From: Paracoccus isoporae
Lineage (GTDB): Bacteria; Pseudomonadota; Alphaproteobacteria; Rhodobacterales; Rhodobacteraceae
NCBI RefSeq assembly: GCF_900101865.1
Contig: NZ_FNAH01000003.1
Location: forward strand, 186,001-250,000
Direction of reading: 5' to 3'
DNA length: 64,000 nt
Position 1 is the first letter of the stretch. Each line of letters begins with the position of its first letter. The notes under the pieces are model-generated. The model was not told the DNA's origin. It saw only the letters and a program-made list of their open reading frames with translations, and did not search any database. Shown in pieces: positions 46,373 through 54,249 of the stretch. Both the position numbers and the translations under genes were made by a program.

Positions 46373-47337
46373 CACCCCAGGAAATGGATTCCCGCATCGT
46401 CCGCTATGGCGAGCTGCAACCCTGCAAGACCGCCTTCATCGACGCCCACACCCCCGGCTCGAACCAGAAGGAGAACTTCACCATCATCGGCGGCGGGGTC
46501 AGCGAAAGCCCCGATCAGCACGTCCATATCTCGATCCCGCACGGCTTCAATATCGGCGCGGCCGGTCAGCCGCCGAACTGCCGCAACTCGCTGCATTCCC
46601 ACCGCACCGCCGAGGTGTTCTTCGTGCTCAAGGGCCGCTGGCGCTTCTTCTGGGGCCGCCACGGCGATGCCGGCGAGGTGGTGCTGGAGGAGGGCGACAT
46701 CTTCAACATCCCCACCGGCATCTTCCGCGGATTCGAGAATATCGGCACCGATTACGGCATGATCATGGCGATCCTGGGCGGCGACGATGCCGGCGGCGGC
46801 GTGATCTGGGCCCCGCAGGTGATCGAGGATGCGCGCGACCACGGGCTGATCCTGTCTCAGAAGGGCAAGCTCTATGACAGCAAGAAGGGCCAGTCCCTGC
46901 CCGACGGCGAACAGCCGATGCCGCTGCTCAGCGACGAGGAGCTGAAGGCCTTCCCCGAACCGACCACGGCCGAGGTGGTGCCGAACTATGTCGCCCGCTA
47001 CTGGGATCTGGTGGCGCTTGCCGACCGCCAGCCCGCGCGGGTGATCGGCGCCGACGCGAAACTGCGCGACAAGCCCGGATTCGAGGTCGATTTCATCACC
47101 CAGAGCACGAAGCTGGATGGCCGCCAGCGCCACGACAACCCGGCAGTGCTGATGCCGGTGCGCGGGCACTGGAAGGTGACATGGGATGGCGGCGCGGCCA
47201 CGCTCGCCCCCGGCGACACGATGAGCGTGCCGGAAAACACCGCCTACGGCATCGCGCCCGCCATGACCGGCGAGGCGGCGCTCTATCGCACCGTCGGCAC
47301 CGGGGATCCGGCCGGCGCCACCTGGAAAGGACACTAA
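46369..47337 (+). CDS. Two-cupin protein
   Basis: 322 residues. Cupin 1 (about 50-140) has the metal-binding pattern HSHRTAEVFFVLKGRW with a following EEGDIFNIPTG; cupin 2 (about 235-310) has PVRGHWKVTW and APGDTMSVPENT but lacks clear histidine ligands. Bicupin architecture fits dioxygenases, isomerases or decarboxylases acting on small acids. It sits mid-operon between the SnoaL and MetE-like genes; substrate unknown. Confidence 0.78.
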   Translation: MTPQEMDSRIVRYGELQPCKTAFIDAHTPGSNQKENFTIIGGGVSESPDQHVHISIPHGFNIGAAGQPPNCRNSLHSHRTAEVFFVLKGRWRFFWGRHGDAGEVVLEEGDIFNIPTGIFRGFENIGTDYGMIMAILGGDDAGGGVIWAPQVIEDARDHGLILSQKGKLYDSKKGQSLPDGEQPMPLLSDEELKAFPEPTTAEVVPNYVARYWDLVALADRQPARVIGADAKLRDKPGFEVDFITQSTKLDGRQRHDNPAVLMPVRGHWKVTWDGGAATLAPGDTMSVPENTAYGIAPAMTGEAALYRTVGTGDPAGATWKGH

Positions 47338-47338
47338 A

Positions 47339-47740
47339 ATGGCGTTGAGTTATTTTGAAGAAGGCGACGAAGTCTATATGCGCGCCCAGCAAATCTGGCA
47401 GATACTGACCGGCTGGGTAAAGCTTGAATGTCAGGACGGAAACTTGCCGGTCGGTCTGATCAGCTATGAGTCGCTTGGCAAATACATGCAATATAGTCAC
47501 CGGAGTTTGGGTAGGCCCTTAGGCATCATCGCACTTCTTTGCCGAAACGACGAACTGCCTAGCCTCAATACCGTCGTCGTTCGCAAGGACAGTCAAAAGC
47601 CCGGCGATGGGGTGATATTCAGTGGCGAGTTGACTGAGGATCAAACTGCAGTTCTGAAGTACAACTGGTTTCAGATCGCGACTCCCGGATGGCAAGTTCT
47701 GGCATATATTCATGAATCGCGTGATGGGCCGCTGGTATGA
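47339..47740 (+). CDS. Hypothetical protein of atypical base composition inside the operon
   Basis: 133 residues starting MALSYFEEGDEVYMRAQQIW. Visibly less GC-rich (about half G+C) than the genes around it. The segment GLISYESLGKYMQ, then RPLGIIALLCRNDELPSLNTVVV and KPGDGV, resembles small domains with the pattern 'aYgeLa...LG.I...C...LP.L...VV...PG.G', but I cannot name the family. It has GGAAAGGA before the ATG and its TGA overlaps the next ATG (ATGA), so it is translated with the operon in spite of its composition. Confidence 0.65.
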   Translation: MALSYFEEGDEVYMRAQQIWQILTGWVKLECQDGNLPVGLISYESLGKYMQYSHRSLGRPLGIIALLCRNDELPSLNTVVVRKDSQKPGDGVIFSGELTEDQTAVLKYNWFQIATPGWQVLAYIHESRDGPLV

Positions 47741-48885
47741 CCGGAATTCTCACCACCCATGTCGGCAGCCTTCCGCGCACGCAGGAGGTCGTCGATTTCA
47801 TCTTCGCCCGCGAACGCGGCGAGCCCTACGATTCCGGCGCATTCGACGCCGCCATGACCCGCGCCGTCTCCGAAACGGTGCGCTGGCAGGTCGCGGCCGG
47901 GGTCGATATCGTCTCGGACGGCGAGACGTCGAAGATCAGCTATGCGACCTATGTGAAGGACCGCTATACCGGCTTCGACGGCGACAGCCCGCGCAACGCC
48001 CCCGCCGATCTCAAGCGGTTCCCCGGCTTTCTCAAGCGCATCGCGGAGTCCGGCGGCACCCCGCAATATGCCCGCCCGATGTGCGTGGGAGAGGTGAAAT
48101 CCAAGGGTCAGGGAGAGCTGGAAAAGGACATCGCCAACCTGAAAGCGGCGATGGCGGAACACGGCGCGACACGCGGCTTCATGAACGCCGCCTCGCCCGG
48201 CGTCATCTCGCTGTTCCTACAAAACGACCACTACCCGACGCGCGACGCCTATCTGGCCGCGCTGGCAGATGCGATGAAGGCGGAATACGAAACCATCGTC
48301 GCCGCCGGGCTGGATCTGCAACTCGACTGCCCCGATCTGGCCTTGTCGCGGCATATGCTGTTCAGCGATCTGTCGGACGCCGAATTCGTGAAGATCGCCG
48401 CCAGCCATGTCGAGGCGCTCAACCACGCGCTCTCCGGCCTCCCGCCCGAGAAGCTGCGCATCCATATCTGCTGGGGCAATTACGAAGGCCCGCATATCTG
48501 CGACATTCCCATGGCGCAGATGTTCGACACGCTGATGCAGGCCCGCCCGCGCCATGTGCTGTTCGAGACCTCGAATCCCCGTCACGGCCATGAATGGACG
48601 GTGTTCCGCGACCGCCGCGCCGACATCCCGGACGACAAGATCCTGGTGCCTGGGGTGGTCGATACCACGACCAATTTCGTCGAACATCCCGATCTGGTCG
48701 CCGAACGCCTGTCGCGCTTTGCCGGCATCGTCGGCGCCGACCGGGTCATCGCCGGATCGGATTGCGGCTTCGGCACCTTCGCCGGATTCGGCGCGGTCGA
48801 TCCCGACATCGCCTATGCCAAGCTCGGCGCCATAGCCGAAGGCGCGGCGCGCGCCTCGGCGGGCGGGGCAGCGGCGGCATCGTGA
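47737..48885 (+). CDS. MetE C-terminal-like zinc alkyltransferase (EaCoMT/UroD-MetE superfamily)
   Basis: 382 residues. The N-terminus TTHVGSLPRT (6-15) is the substrate-entry motif of cobalamin-independent methionine synthase C-domains. Probable zinc ligands are H243, C245 (HICWGN) and C343 (SDCGFGTF). The protein lacks the N-terminal half of MetE, as do epoxyalkane:coenzyme M transferases and other thiol alkyltransferases. It therefore probably transfers an alkyl group to or from a thiol rather than making methionine. Coupled by ATGA to the gene before and GTGA to the gene after. Confidence 0.82.
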   Translation: MTGILTTHVGSLPRTQEVVDFIFARERGEPYDSGAFDAAMTRAVSETVRWQVAAGVDIVSDGETSKISYATYVKDRYTGFDGDSPRNAPADLKRFPGFLKRIAESGGTPQYARPMCVGEVKSKGQGELEKDIANLKAAMAEHGATRGFMNAASPGVISLFLQNDHYPTRDAYLAALADAMKAEYETIVAAGLDLQLDCPDLALSRHMLFSDLSDAEFVKIAASHVEALNHALSGLPPEKLRIHICWGNYEGPHICDIPMAQMFDTLMQARPRHVLFETSNPRHGHEWTVFRDRRADIPDDKILVPGVVDTTTNFVEHPDLVAERLSRFAGIVGADRVIAGSDCGFGTFAGFGAVDPDIAYAKLGAIAEGAARASAGGAAAAS

Positions 48886-49574
48886 TCCCGCTGGTTCTGC
48901 TGCCGGGGATGATGTGCGACGCCCGGCTCTTCGGCCCCCAGATCGCGGCGCTGGGGACTGATCGCGCGCTGCATCTTCCCCCGATCGGCCAGCACGACAC
49001 GATGCAGGCCATCGCCGCCAGCGTGCTGGCCCATGCCCCGCCCCGCTTCGCCCTGGCCGGGCTGTCGATGGGCGGCATCGTCGCAATGGAGATGCTGGCC
49101 CAGGCGCCCGAGCGGATCGAGCGGCTGGCGCTGTTGGACACCAATCCCCGCGCCGAGCTGCCAGAGGTTCAGGCAAACCGCGCGCCCCAGATCGCCGCGG
49201 TCGAGGCCGGGCGGCTGCGCGCGGTCATGCGCGACGAGATGAAGCCGAACTATCTCGCGGATGGTCCCGGCAAGCAGGCGGTGCTGGATCTGTGCATGGA
49301 GATGGCGACGGATCTCGGCCCGCAGGTCTTCGTCAACCAGTCCCGCGCGCTGCGCGACCGCCCCGACCGGCAGGACGTGCTGCGCGGCGCGACCGTGCCG
49401 ACCCTGATCCTGTGCGGGCGCGAGGACCGGCTCTGCCCGGTCGAACGCCATGAGCTGATGCACCGGCTGATCCCCGGATCGGTGCTGCGCATCATCGAGG
49501 GCGCGGGCCATCTGCCCGTGCTGGAACAACCAGGCGAAACAACTGCCGCGCTGCGGCACTGGCTGGAGGCATGA
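48882..49574 (+). CDS. Alpha/beta hydrolase
   Basis: 230 residues. Nucleophile elbow GLSMGG (Ser near residue 63), oxyanion segment LLPGMMCD at the N-terminus, acid in GREDRLCP and catalytic histidine in GAGHLPVLE. The GTG start at 48882 overlaps the previous TGA (GTGA) and keeps the first beta-strand (VIPLVLLPG); the first in-frame ATG would remove it. Likely an esterase, lactonase or C-C hydrolase in the pathway. Confidence 0.83.
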   Translation: MIPLVLLPGMMCDARLFGPQIAALGTDRALHLPPIGQHDTMQAIAASVLAHAPPRFALAGLSMGGIVAMEMLAQAPERIERLALLDTNPRAELPEVQANRAPQIAAVEAGRLRAVMRDEMKPNYLADGPGKQAVLDLCMEMATDLGPQVFVNQSRALRDRPDRQDVLRGATVPTLILCGREDRLCPVERHELMHRLIPGSVLRIIEGAGHLPVLEQPGETTAALRHWLEA

Positions 49575-50272
49575 CAATGGACCCCGATCTTCTGGATCTG
49601 CTGCGCCGGGTGGACACGCCCACGGTCTGCAACGCCATCGAGGTGGCGCAGGGACGGCGCGGCTTCGATGGATTTACCCGCGGCACGGTGATCTGCACCG
49701 AACCCGATGCCGGGGCCATCGTGGGCTATGCCCGCACCGCCAGCCTCTCCGCCATCGCGCCGCCGACCGAACCGGCCGAGGTGATCCGGGCCCGGCGCAT
49801 GGACTATTACCGCCACATGGCCGAGGCCCCAAAACCCGCCGTCGCGGTGGTCGAGGATCTGGATTATCCCAACGCCATCGGCGCCTATTGGGGCGAGATC
49901 AACACCACCATCCACAAGGGCTTCGGCCTGTCCGGCACGCTGACCAACGGCGTCGTGCGCGATCTGGGCGACCTGCCGTCGGGCTATCCGGTGATCGCGG
50001 GCTCGGTCGGGCCCAGCCACGGCTTCGTGCATCTGCGCAGCGTGGGCGAACCGGTCCGGGTGTTCGGGATGCAGGTCGCGGATGGCGATCTGATCCATGC
50101 CGACCGGCACGGCGCGCTCGTGGTGCCAGCCGAGGTGGTCCCGGTGCTGGGCGACGCGATCCGCAAACTGCTGGAGACAGAGCGGCTGGTGCTCGATCCG
50201 GCCCGCGCCGAGGGCTTCGATTTCGCCGCTTTCGAGGCCGCCTGGACCGCCTTCGAGAAGGCCCGGACCTGA
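49571..50272 (+). CDS. RraA-like protein (aldolase/decarboxylase superfamily)
   Basis: 233 residues. The divalent-metal segment NGVVRDLGDLP near residue 118 corresponds to the G-x-x-R-D signature of RraA-like aldolases, preceded by HKGFGLSG. Family members cleave 4-hydroxy-4-methyl-2-oxoglutarate or decarboxylate oxaloacetate; others only inhibit RNase E. The operon context favours an enzyme. ATGA overlap with the hydrolase gene; a second ATG at 49577 is possible. Confidence 0.8.
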   Translation: MTMDPDLLDLLRRVDTPTVCNAIEVAQGRRGFDGFTRGTVICTEPDAGAIVGYARTASLSAIAPPTEPAEVIRARRMDYYRHMAEAPKPAVAVVEDLDYPNAIGAYWGEINTTIHKGFGLSGTLTNGVVRDLGDLPSGYPVIAGSVGPSHGFVHLRSVGEPVRVFGMQVADGDLIHADRHGALVVPAEVVPVLGDAIRKLLETERLVLDPARAEGFDFAAFEAAWTAFEKART

Positions 50273-50273
50273 G

Positions 50274-50474
50274 ATGGCGCGCCGCGAGGACGGCGACGCC
50301 GCCGCAACCGGCACCGAAGATGACCGCGCCCGGTTCGAGGCGGCGCTCCACGCCGATGGGATCGTTCTGGACGACCGCGACACGACCGCCGCGCTGCGCG
50401 TCTATACCGGGCTGCGCCGCGCCGCCGAGCTGCTTCTGGCCGATGAGCTGACGAGAGACGATGAACCCCGCTGA
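50274..50474 (+). CDS. AtzG-like small amidase subunit (DUF4089 type)
   Basis: 66 residues, starting MARREDGDAAATG. The C-terminal helices YTGLRRAAELLLADEL fit the small AtzG-type partner that stabilises AtzE-family amidases. It begins one base after the RraA-like stop and its last 14 bases overlap the amidase start, the usual layout for this pair. The assignment rests mainly on size and position. Confidence 0.65.
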   Translation: MARREDGDAAATGTEDDRARFEAALHADGIVLDDRDTTAALRVYTGLRRAAELLLADELTRDDEPR

Positions 50475-51807
50475 CCTGCCCCTGAGCGAGCTGGCCCCGA
50501 TGCTCCGCGCGGGAGATCTGACCGCGCGCGAGCTGATCGAGGCGCATCTGTCCCGGATCGAGGCACGGGACGGGCTGATCCGCGCCTTCGTCCATCTCGA
50601 CGCCGATGGCGCCAGACGCGCCGCCGACCAGGCCGACCGGGCGCGGGCGAGCGGTGCGACAACCGGCCCGCTCCATGGCATCCCTTTCGCCGTCAAGGAT
50701 CTGCTGGAGATGGTGGGCGGCGAAAACCGCTGCGGCAGTCGCCAGCAGGCCGCGCGCGGGACGCAGGATGCCGCCGTGATCGCCCGGCTGCGCCGCGCCG
50801 GGGCGATCCCGCTGGGCCGGGTCGCCACCTATGAATTCGCGCTGACCGGGCCGGGCGGCGACACCGCCTATCCGCCCGCCCGCAACCCCTGGCATCCCGA
50901 CCGGATCACCGGCGGATCGTCGTCAGGCTCCGCCGCGGCGGTGGCGGCGGGGATGGTGCGCATCGCCATCGGCACCGACACCGGCGGATCGGTCCGCAGC
51001 CCGGCCGCCTATTGCGGCATCGTCGGGCTGAAACCCAGCCGCGACCTGCTGCCCATGGCCGGGGTCCATCCGCTCTCGCCCAGCCTCGACCATCTGGGTC
51101 CGCTGGCCGCCAGCGTCGGTGACGCGGCGCTGATGCTCGACGCCATGGCCGGGCGGGCCGTGGCCATGCCGGGCATCGGCCGCGACATTGCCGGGCTGCG
51201 CATCGCCTATGCCCGCGACTGGTTCGCGGATGATCCCGACGCCGATCCGGCACTGATCCAGGCGATGGACGACGCCGCCTCCACCCTGTCGATGCTGGGG
51301 GCGCGGATTTCGCTCACGCCCATGCCCGATTACGCCCTGGCCGAATCCGCCGCTGCCCTGATCCTGCATGACGAGTCGTTCCGCCATCACCGCGCCATGC
51401 TGCGCGCCACGCCCGAACGCTATGGCCGCCAGGCGAGGCAGGCGCTCGCGGGCGGGATCGGCATCACCCCCGATGCCGTCGCCCGCGCCCGCCGCGCGGG
51501 GCAGCGCATCACCGCCCGGATGGATGCGCTGCTCTACGGCTGCGACGCGATCATCGCGCCGACGACGCTGGCCGCCGCACCCCCGGTCTCGGCCTTCGCG
51601 GGAGAGGAGACCGTGTGGACGGCCATGCGCACCATTCCCTTCAACCTGACCGGCCACCCGGCACTGTCGCTGCCGGTCGGGTTCTCGAGCGGGTTGCCGC
51701 TGGGAATGCAGATCATCGCCGCGCACGGGGCCGAGGCGATGATCTGCCGGATCGGGGCGGCGTTCGAGGCCGCCACCGATGTCTCCGCTCAGTCGCCGGC
51801 GTTCTGA
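50461..51807 (+). CDS. AtzE-like amidase (amidase signature family)
   Basis: 448 residues. Ser-cisSer-Lys triad: lysine in PFAVKDLLE (near residue 80), [11 protein letters not shown] (near 155) and [13 protein letters not shown] (near 178). With the small AtzG-like partner it resembles the AtzGE complex that hydrolyses 1-carboxybiuret in cyanuric acid breakdown, although such pairs are widespread and the substrate here is open. Its 3' end overlaps that of the convergent HisD-like gene by 19 bases. Confidence 0.85.
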   Translation: MNPADLPLSELAPMLRAGDLTARELIEAHLSRIEARDGLIRAFVHLDADGARRAADQADRARASGATTGPLHGIPFAVKDLLEMVGGENRCGSRQQAARGTQDAAVIARLRRAGAIPLGRVATYEFALTGPGGDTAYPPARNPWHPDRITGGSSSGSAAAVAAGMVRIAIGTDTGGSVRSPAAYCGIVGLKPSRDLLPMAGVHPLSPSLDHLGPLAASVGDAALMLDAMAGRAVAMPGIGRDIAGLRIAYARDWFADDPDADPALIQAMDDAASTLSMLGARISLTPMPDYALAESAAALILHDESFRHHRAMLRATPERYGRQARQALAGGIGITPDAVARARRAGQRITARMDALLYGCDAIIAPTTLAAAPPVSAFAGEETVWTAMRTIPFNLTGHPALSLPVGFSSGLPLGMQIIAAHGAEAMICRIGAAFEAATDVSAQSPAF

Positions 51808-53084
51808 AGCCGGTCGAGCCGAAGCTGCGCGGCCCGGCGATGCCCCTCCAGCCCCTCGCTGGCGCTCTGGCGCACCGCCGGCGGTGCGACCTGCGCGACC
51901 CCCTCCGGCGTCAGCCATTGATGGGTGACGACCTTCACATAGGCCCCGACCCACAGCCCGCCGGTATACCGCCCCGCCGCCATGGTCGGCAGGGTGTGGT
52001 TGGTCCCGGCGCATTTGTCGGAATAGACCACGCTGGCCAGCGGGCCGATGAACAGCGAGCCATAGCTGCGCAGCTTCGCCGCCGTCGCATGCGGGTCCAG
52101 CGTGTGGATCTGCAGATGCTCCGCCGCGATGACATCGGAATAGGCGATCATCGCCGCCTCATCCGCGCAGATCGCGATCTCGCCGTAATCGCGCCAGGCC
52201 GCCCCTGCGGTCTCGGCAGTCGACAGCGACGCAAGCTGGCGCGCAACCTCGTCCAGCACCGCCTGTGCCAGCTCGACATCGGTGGTGATCAGCCCGACCC
52301 GCGTGCGCACGTCATGCTCGGCCTGCGCCAGCAGATCGGTGGCGATCATCTCCGCATCGCCGCTCTCATCGGCGAGGATATAGATCTCCGACGGCCCGGC
52401 GAGCTGGTCGATCCCCACCGGGCCGAAGACCTGCCGCTTGGCCTCGTTCACGAAGGCATTGCCCGGCCCCACGATCTTGTCCACGCGCGGCACGGTTTCG
52501 GTGCCGAACGCCATCGCCGCGATGGCCTGCGCGCCGCCGATGCGGAAGATCCGGTCCGCGCCCGACAGATGACAACCCGCGATCATCGCCTCATGCGCGT
52601 TCGGCGGCAGGCAGGCGATCACCTCCTCCACCCCGGCCACCTTCGCGGGCACGATGGTCATGATCGGCGCCGACAGAAGCGGATAGCGCCCGCCCGGCAC
52701 ATAGCAGCCGACCCGTTCCAGCGGGATCACCCGGTGCCCCAGATGCACGCCGGGGCGCGGCTGGACATCCTCCAGCCCGCCAATCGTGGCGAATTGCGCC
52801 TCGGCAAAGCGGCGCACATTGGCGATGGCGAATTCCGTATCCGCCCGTGTCTGCGGATCCAGCCCGTCCACCGCCGCCGCGCGGTCCGCGGCGCTGACCT
52901 CGAACGCGGCCAGATCGGCCTTGTCGAAGCGGTTGGAATAATCGCGCACCGCCGCATCGCCCTCGCGGCGCACCCGCGCCAGCACCTCGGCCACCGTCTC
53001 GGCCACCGGCGCGTTGTCCGATGCCGCGTCGCGCGACGGCGCCTTGAGATGGCGCACGCCCTTGAAACCCGTCACATCGCCCAT
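51789..53084 (-). CDS. Histidinol dehydrogenase-like catabolic dehydrogenase, copy 2
   Basis: 431 residues. Zinc ligands by alignment with copy 1 are Q254, H257, D356 and H415; the catalytic pair is E322-H323 (AAEHLQ). GTNHTLPT and RYTGGLW are shared with copy 1, but the N-terminus differs and identity is only partial. A strong AGGAGGGGA precedes the start (reverse strand of 53087-53096). It is transcribed opposite to the main operon and divergent from the XRE-cupin regulator, so it is probably controlled by that protein. Confidence 0.82.
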   Translation of the reverse strand: MGDVTGFKGVRHLKAPSRDAASDNAPVAETVAEVLARVRREGDAAVRDYSNRFDKADLAAFEVSAADRAAAVDGLDPQTRADTEFAIANVRRFAEAQFATIGGLEDVQPRPGVHLGHRVIPLERVGCYVPGGRYPLLSAPIMTIVPAKVAGVEEVIACLPPNAHEAMIAGCHLSGADRIFRIGGAQAIAAMAFGTETVPRVDKIVGPGNAFVNEAKRQVFGPVGIDQLAGPSEIYILADESGDAEMIATDLLAQAEHDVRTRVGLITTDVELAQAVLDEVARQLASLSTAETAGAAWRDYGEIAICADEAAMIAYSDVIAAEHLQIHTLDPHATAAKLRSYGSLFIGPLASVVYSDKCAGTNHTLPTMAAGRYTGGLWVGAYVKVVTHQWLTPEGVAQVAPPAVRQSASEGLEGHRRAAQLRLDRLQNAGD

Positions 53085-53183
53085 GAAATCCCCTCCTGAT
53101 CTGCCGCATCGCATGGCGGCGCGGCGGCCATTCTAGCCATGGCCGGGTCGCCGCATAGCCACCCGGCCGGGCGCGGACAGAAT

Positions 53184-53197
53184 ACTTGCCAACAAGT
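53184..53197. promoter_or_regulatory. Candidate operator ACTTG-CCAA-CAAGT
   Basis: A perfect 5-bp-arm inverted repeat in the 153-base divergent gap between the HisD-like copy 2 and the XRE-cupin gene. Its position, 40 bases before the regulator start, suits autoregulation and control of the dehydrogenase. No second copy seen nearby. Confidence 0.4.
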
Positions 53198-53237
53198 CAC
53201 AACCCATGCGATCAATTCAGCATATGCAGCCGCAGAG

Positions 53238-53795
53238 ATGGACAATATCATGGCCAGAATAGGCAAGGCCCTGACCGATCTGCGCCAGCGACGCCAGCTC
53301 AGCATGCGCGAACTGGCGCTGCGCTCCGGCGTGTCCCACACCACCATCTCGATGATCGAGCGCGACCGGATCAGCCCGACCATCGACACGCTGCAGGCGA
53401 TCCTCGACGCGCTCGGCAGCCGGCTGGCGGAATTTCTGGGCGGGGTGCGCGACGGCGGCGGCAGCCCGTTCTACACGGCGGCGGATCTGCCCGAGATCGG
53501 CAATCCCGACACCATCTCCTACCGGCTGATCGGTCTGAACCACCCCTATCGCAGCTTTCAGTTCCTCAAGGAGAGCTACGCCGTCGGCGCCGATACCGGC
53601 GAGATGCTGTCCCATGTCGCGCAGGAGGCGGGCTATGTCGTCTCCGGCCGCGTCGAAGTGACGGTGGGCCGGCAGACCCGCGAATTGCAGGCCGGGGACG
53701 GCTATTACTTCGACAGCCGCGAACCGCATCGCTTCCGCAACACGGGCACGGCACGGGCAGAAATCGTCAGCGCCATCTCGCCCGCCTCGTATTGA
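53238..53795 (+). CDS. XRE-family regulator with cupin domain (PuuR-like)
   Basis: 185 residues. Helix-turn-helix MRELALRSGVSHTTISMIER (about 23-42), then a C-terminal cupin sensor (about 115-180) with SHVAQEAGYVVSGRVEVTVG and GDGYYFDSREPHRF. Length matches PuuR-type regulators, which sense small metabolites. It is divergent from the HisD-like copy 2. The start at 53238 is used; an ATG four codons later is possible. Confidence 0.88.
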   Translation: MDNIMARIGKALTDLRQRRQLSMRELALRSGVSHTTISMIERDRISPTIDTLQAILDALGSRLAEFLGGVRDGGGSPFYTAADLPEIGNPDTISYRLIGLNHPYRSFQFLKESYAVGADTGEMLSHVAQEAGYVVSGRVEVTVGRQTRELQAGDGYYFDSREPHRFRNTGTARAEIVSAISPASY

Positions 53796-53823
53796 CGGGA
53801 CGGGCGCGCGCCACCCCGCCCGG

Positions 53824-54240
53824 TCAAAGTTCCGAGGAGAAATGCGTTTTCAGATAGGTCAGGATGACCTGCTTCGTCTCCGCATCGGGCTCATACATCC
53901 CCTGCTCCTCGACCATCCACTGCCACAGATCGTCCCAGCGGGCGTCGGTGATGCGCTGCTGCTTGATGATCTCGGTCGAGTGGCAGGCGACGCATTGGTA
54001 ATAGGTGTCCTCGGCCCCCGGCGCGTCGGGCAGACCGCCGAACTCCTCGCTGGCCGCAGGGCCGTCGCCCTCGCCCGGATCGGGGGTGCGCAGCGCCTGC
54101 ATCGGGTCATCGGGCGACGGTGCCGCGCCCGGCATGGCCGACATACGCATCGGATCGGGGCGCGATTGCGCCAGAACCGGCATCAGCCCGGCGGCAAGGC
54201 CCAGCCCGGCCAGCAGGGCGATCTTGGCAATTCCACGCAT
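53824..54240 (-). CDS. c-type cytochrome subunit of sulfite dehydrogenase (SorB-like)
   Basis: 138 residues. Sec signal (first ~25 residues, ending VLAQ), a low-complexity linker, then one haem site C83-V-A-C86-H87 with a probable axial methionine in EEQGMYEP. Directly downstream (nine bases) of the molybdoenzyme gene, it would accept electrons from sulfite oxidation in the periplasm. Confidence 0.85.
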   Translation of the reverse strand: MRGIAKIALLAGLGLAAGLMPVLAQSRPDPMRMSAMPGAAPSPDDPMQALRTPDPGEGDGPAASEEFGGLPDAPGAEDTYYQCVACHSTEIIKQQRITDARWDDLWQWMVEEQGMYEPDAETKQVILTYLKTHFSSEL

Positions 54241-54249
54241 GATCCCCCC

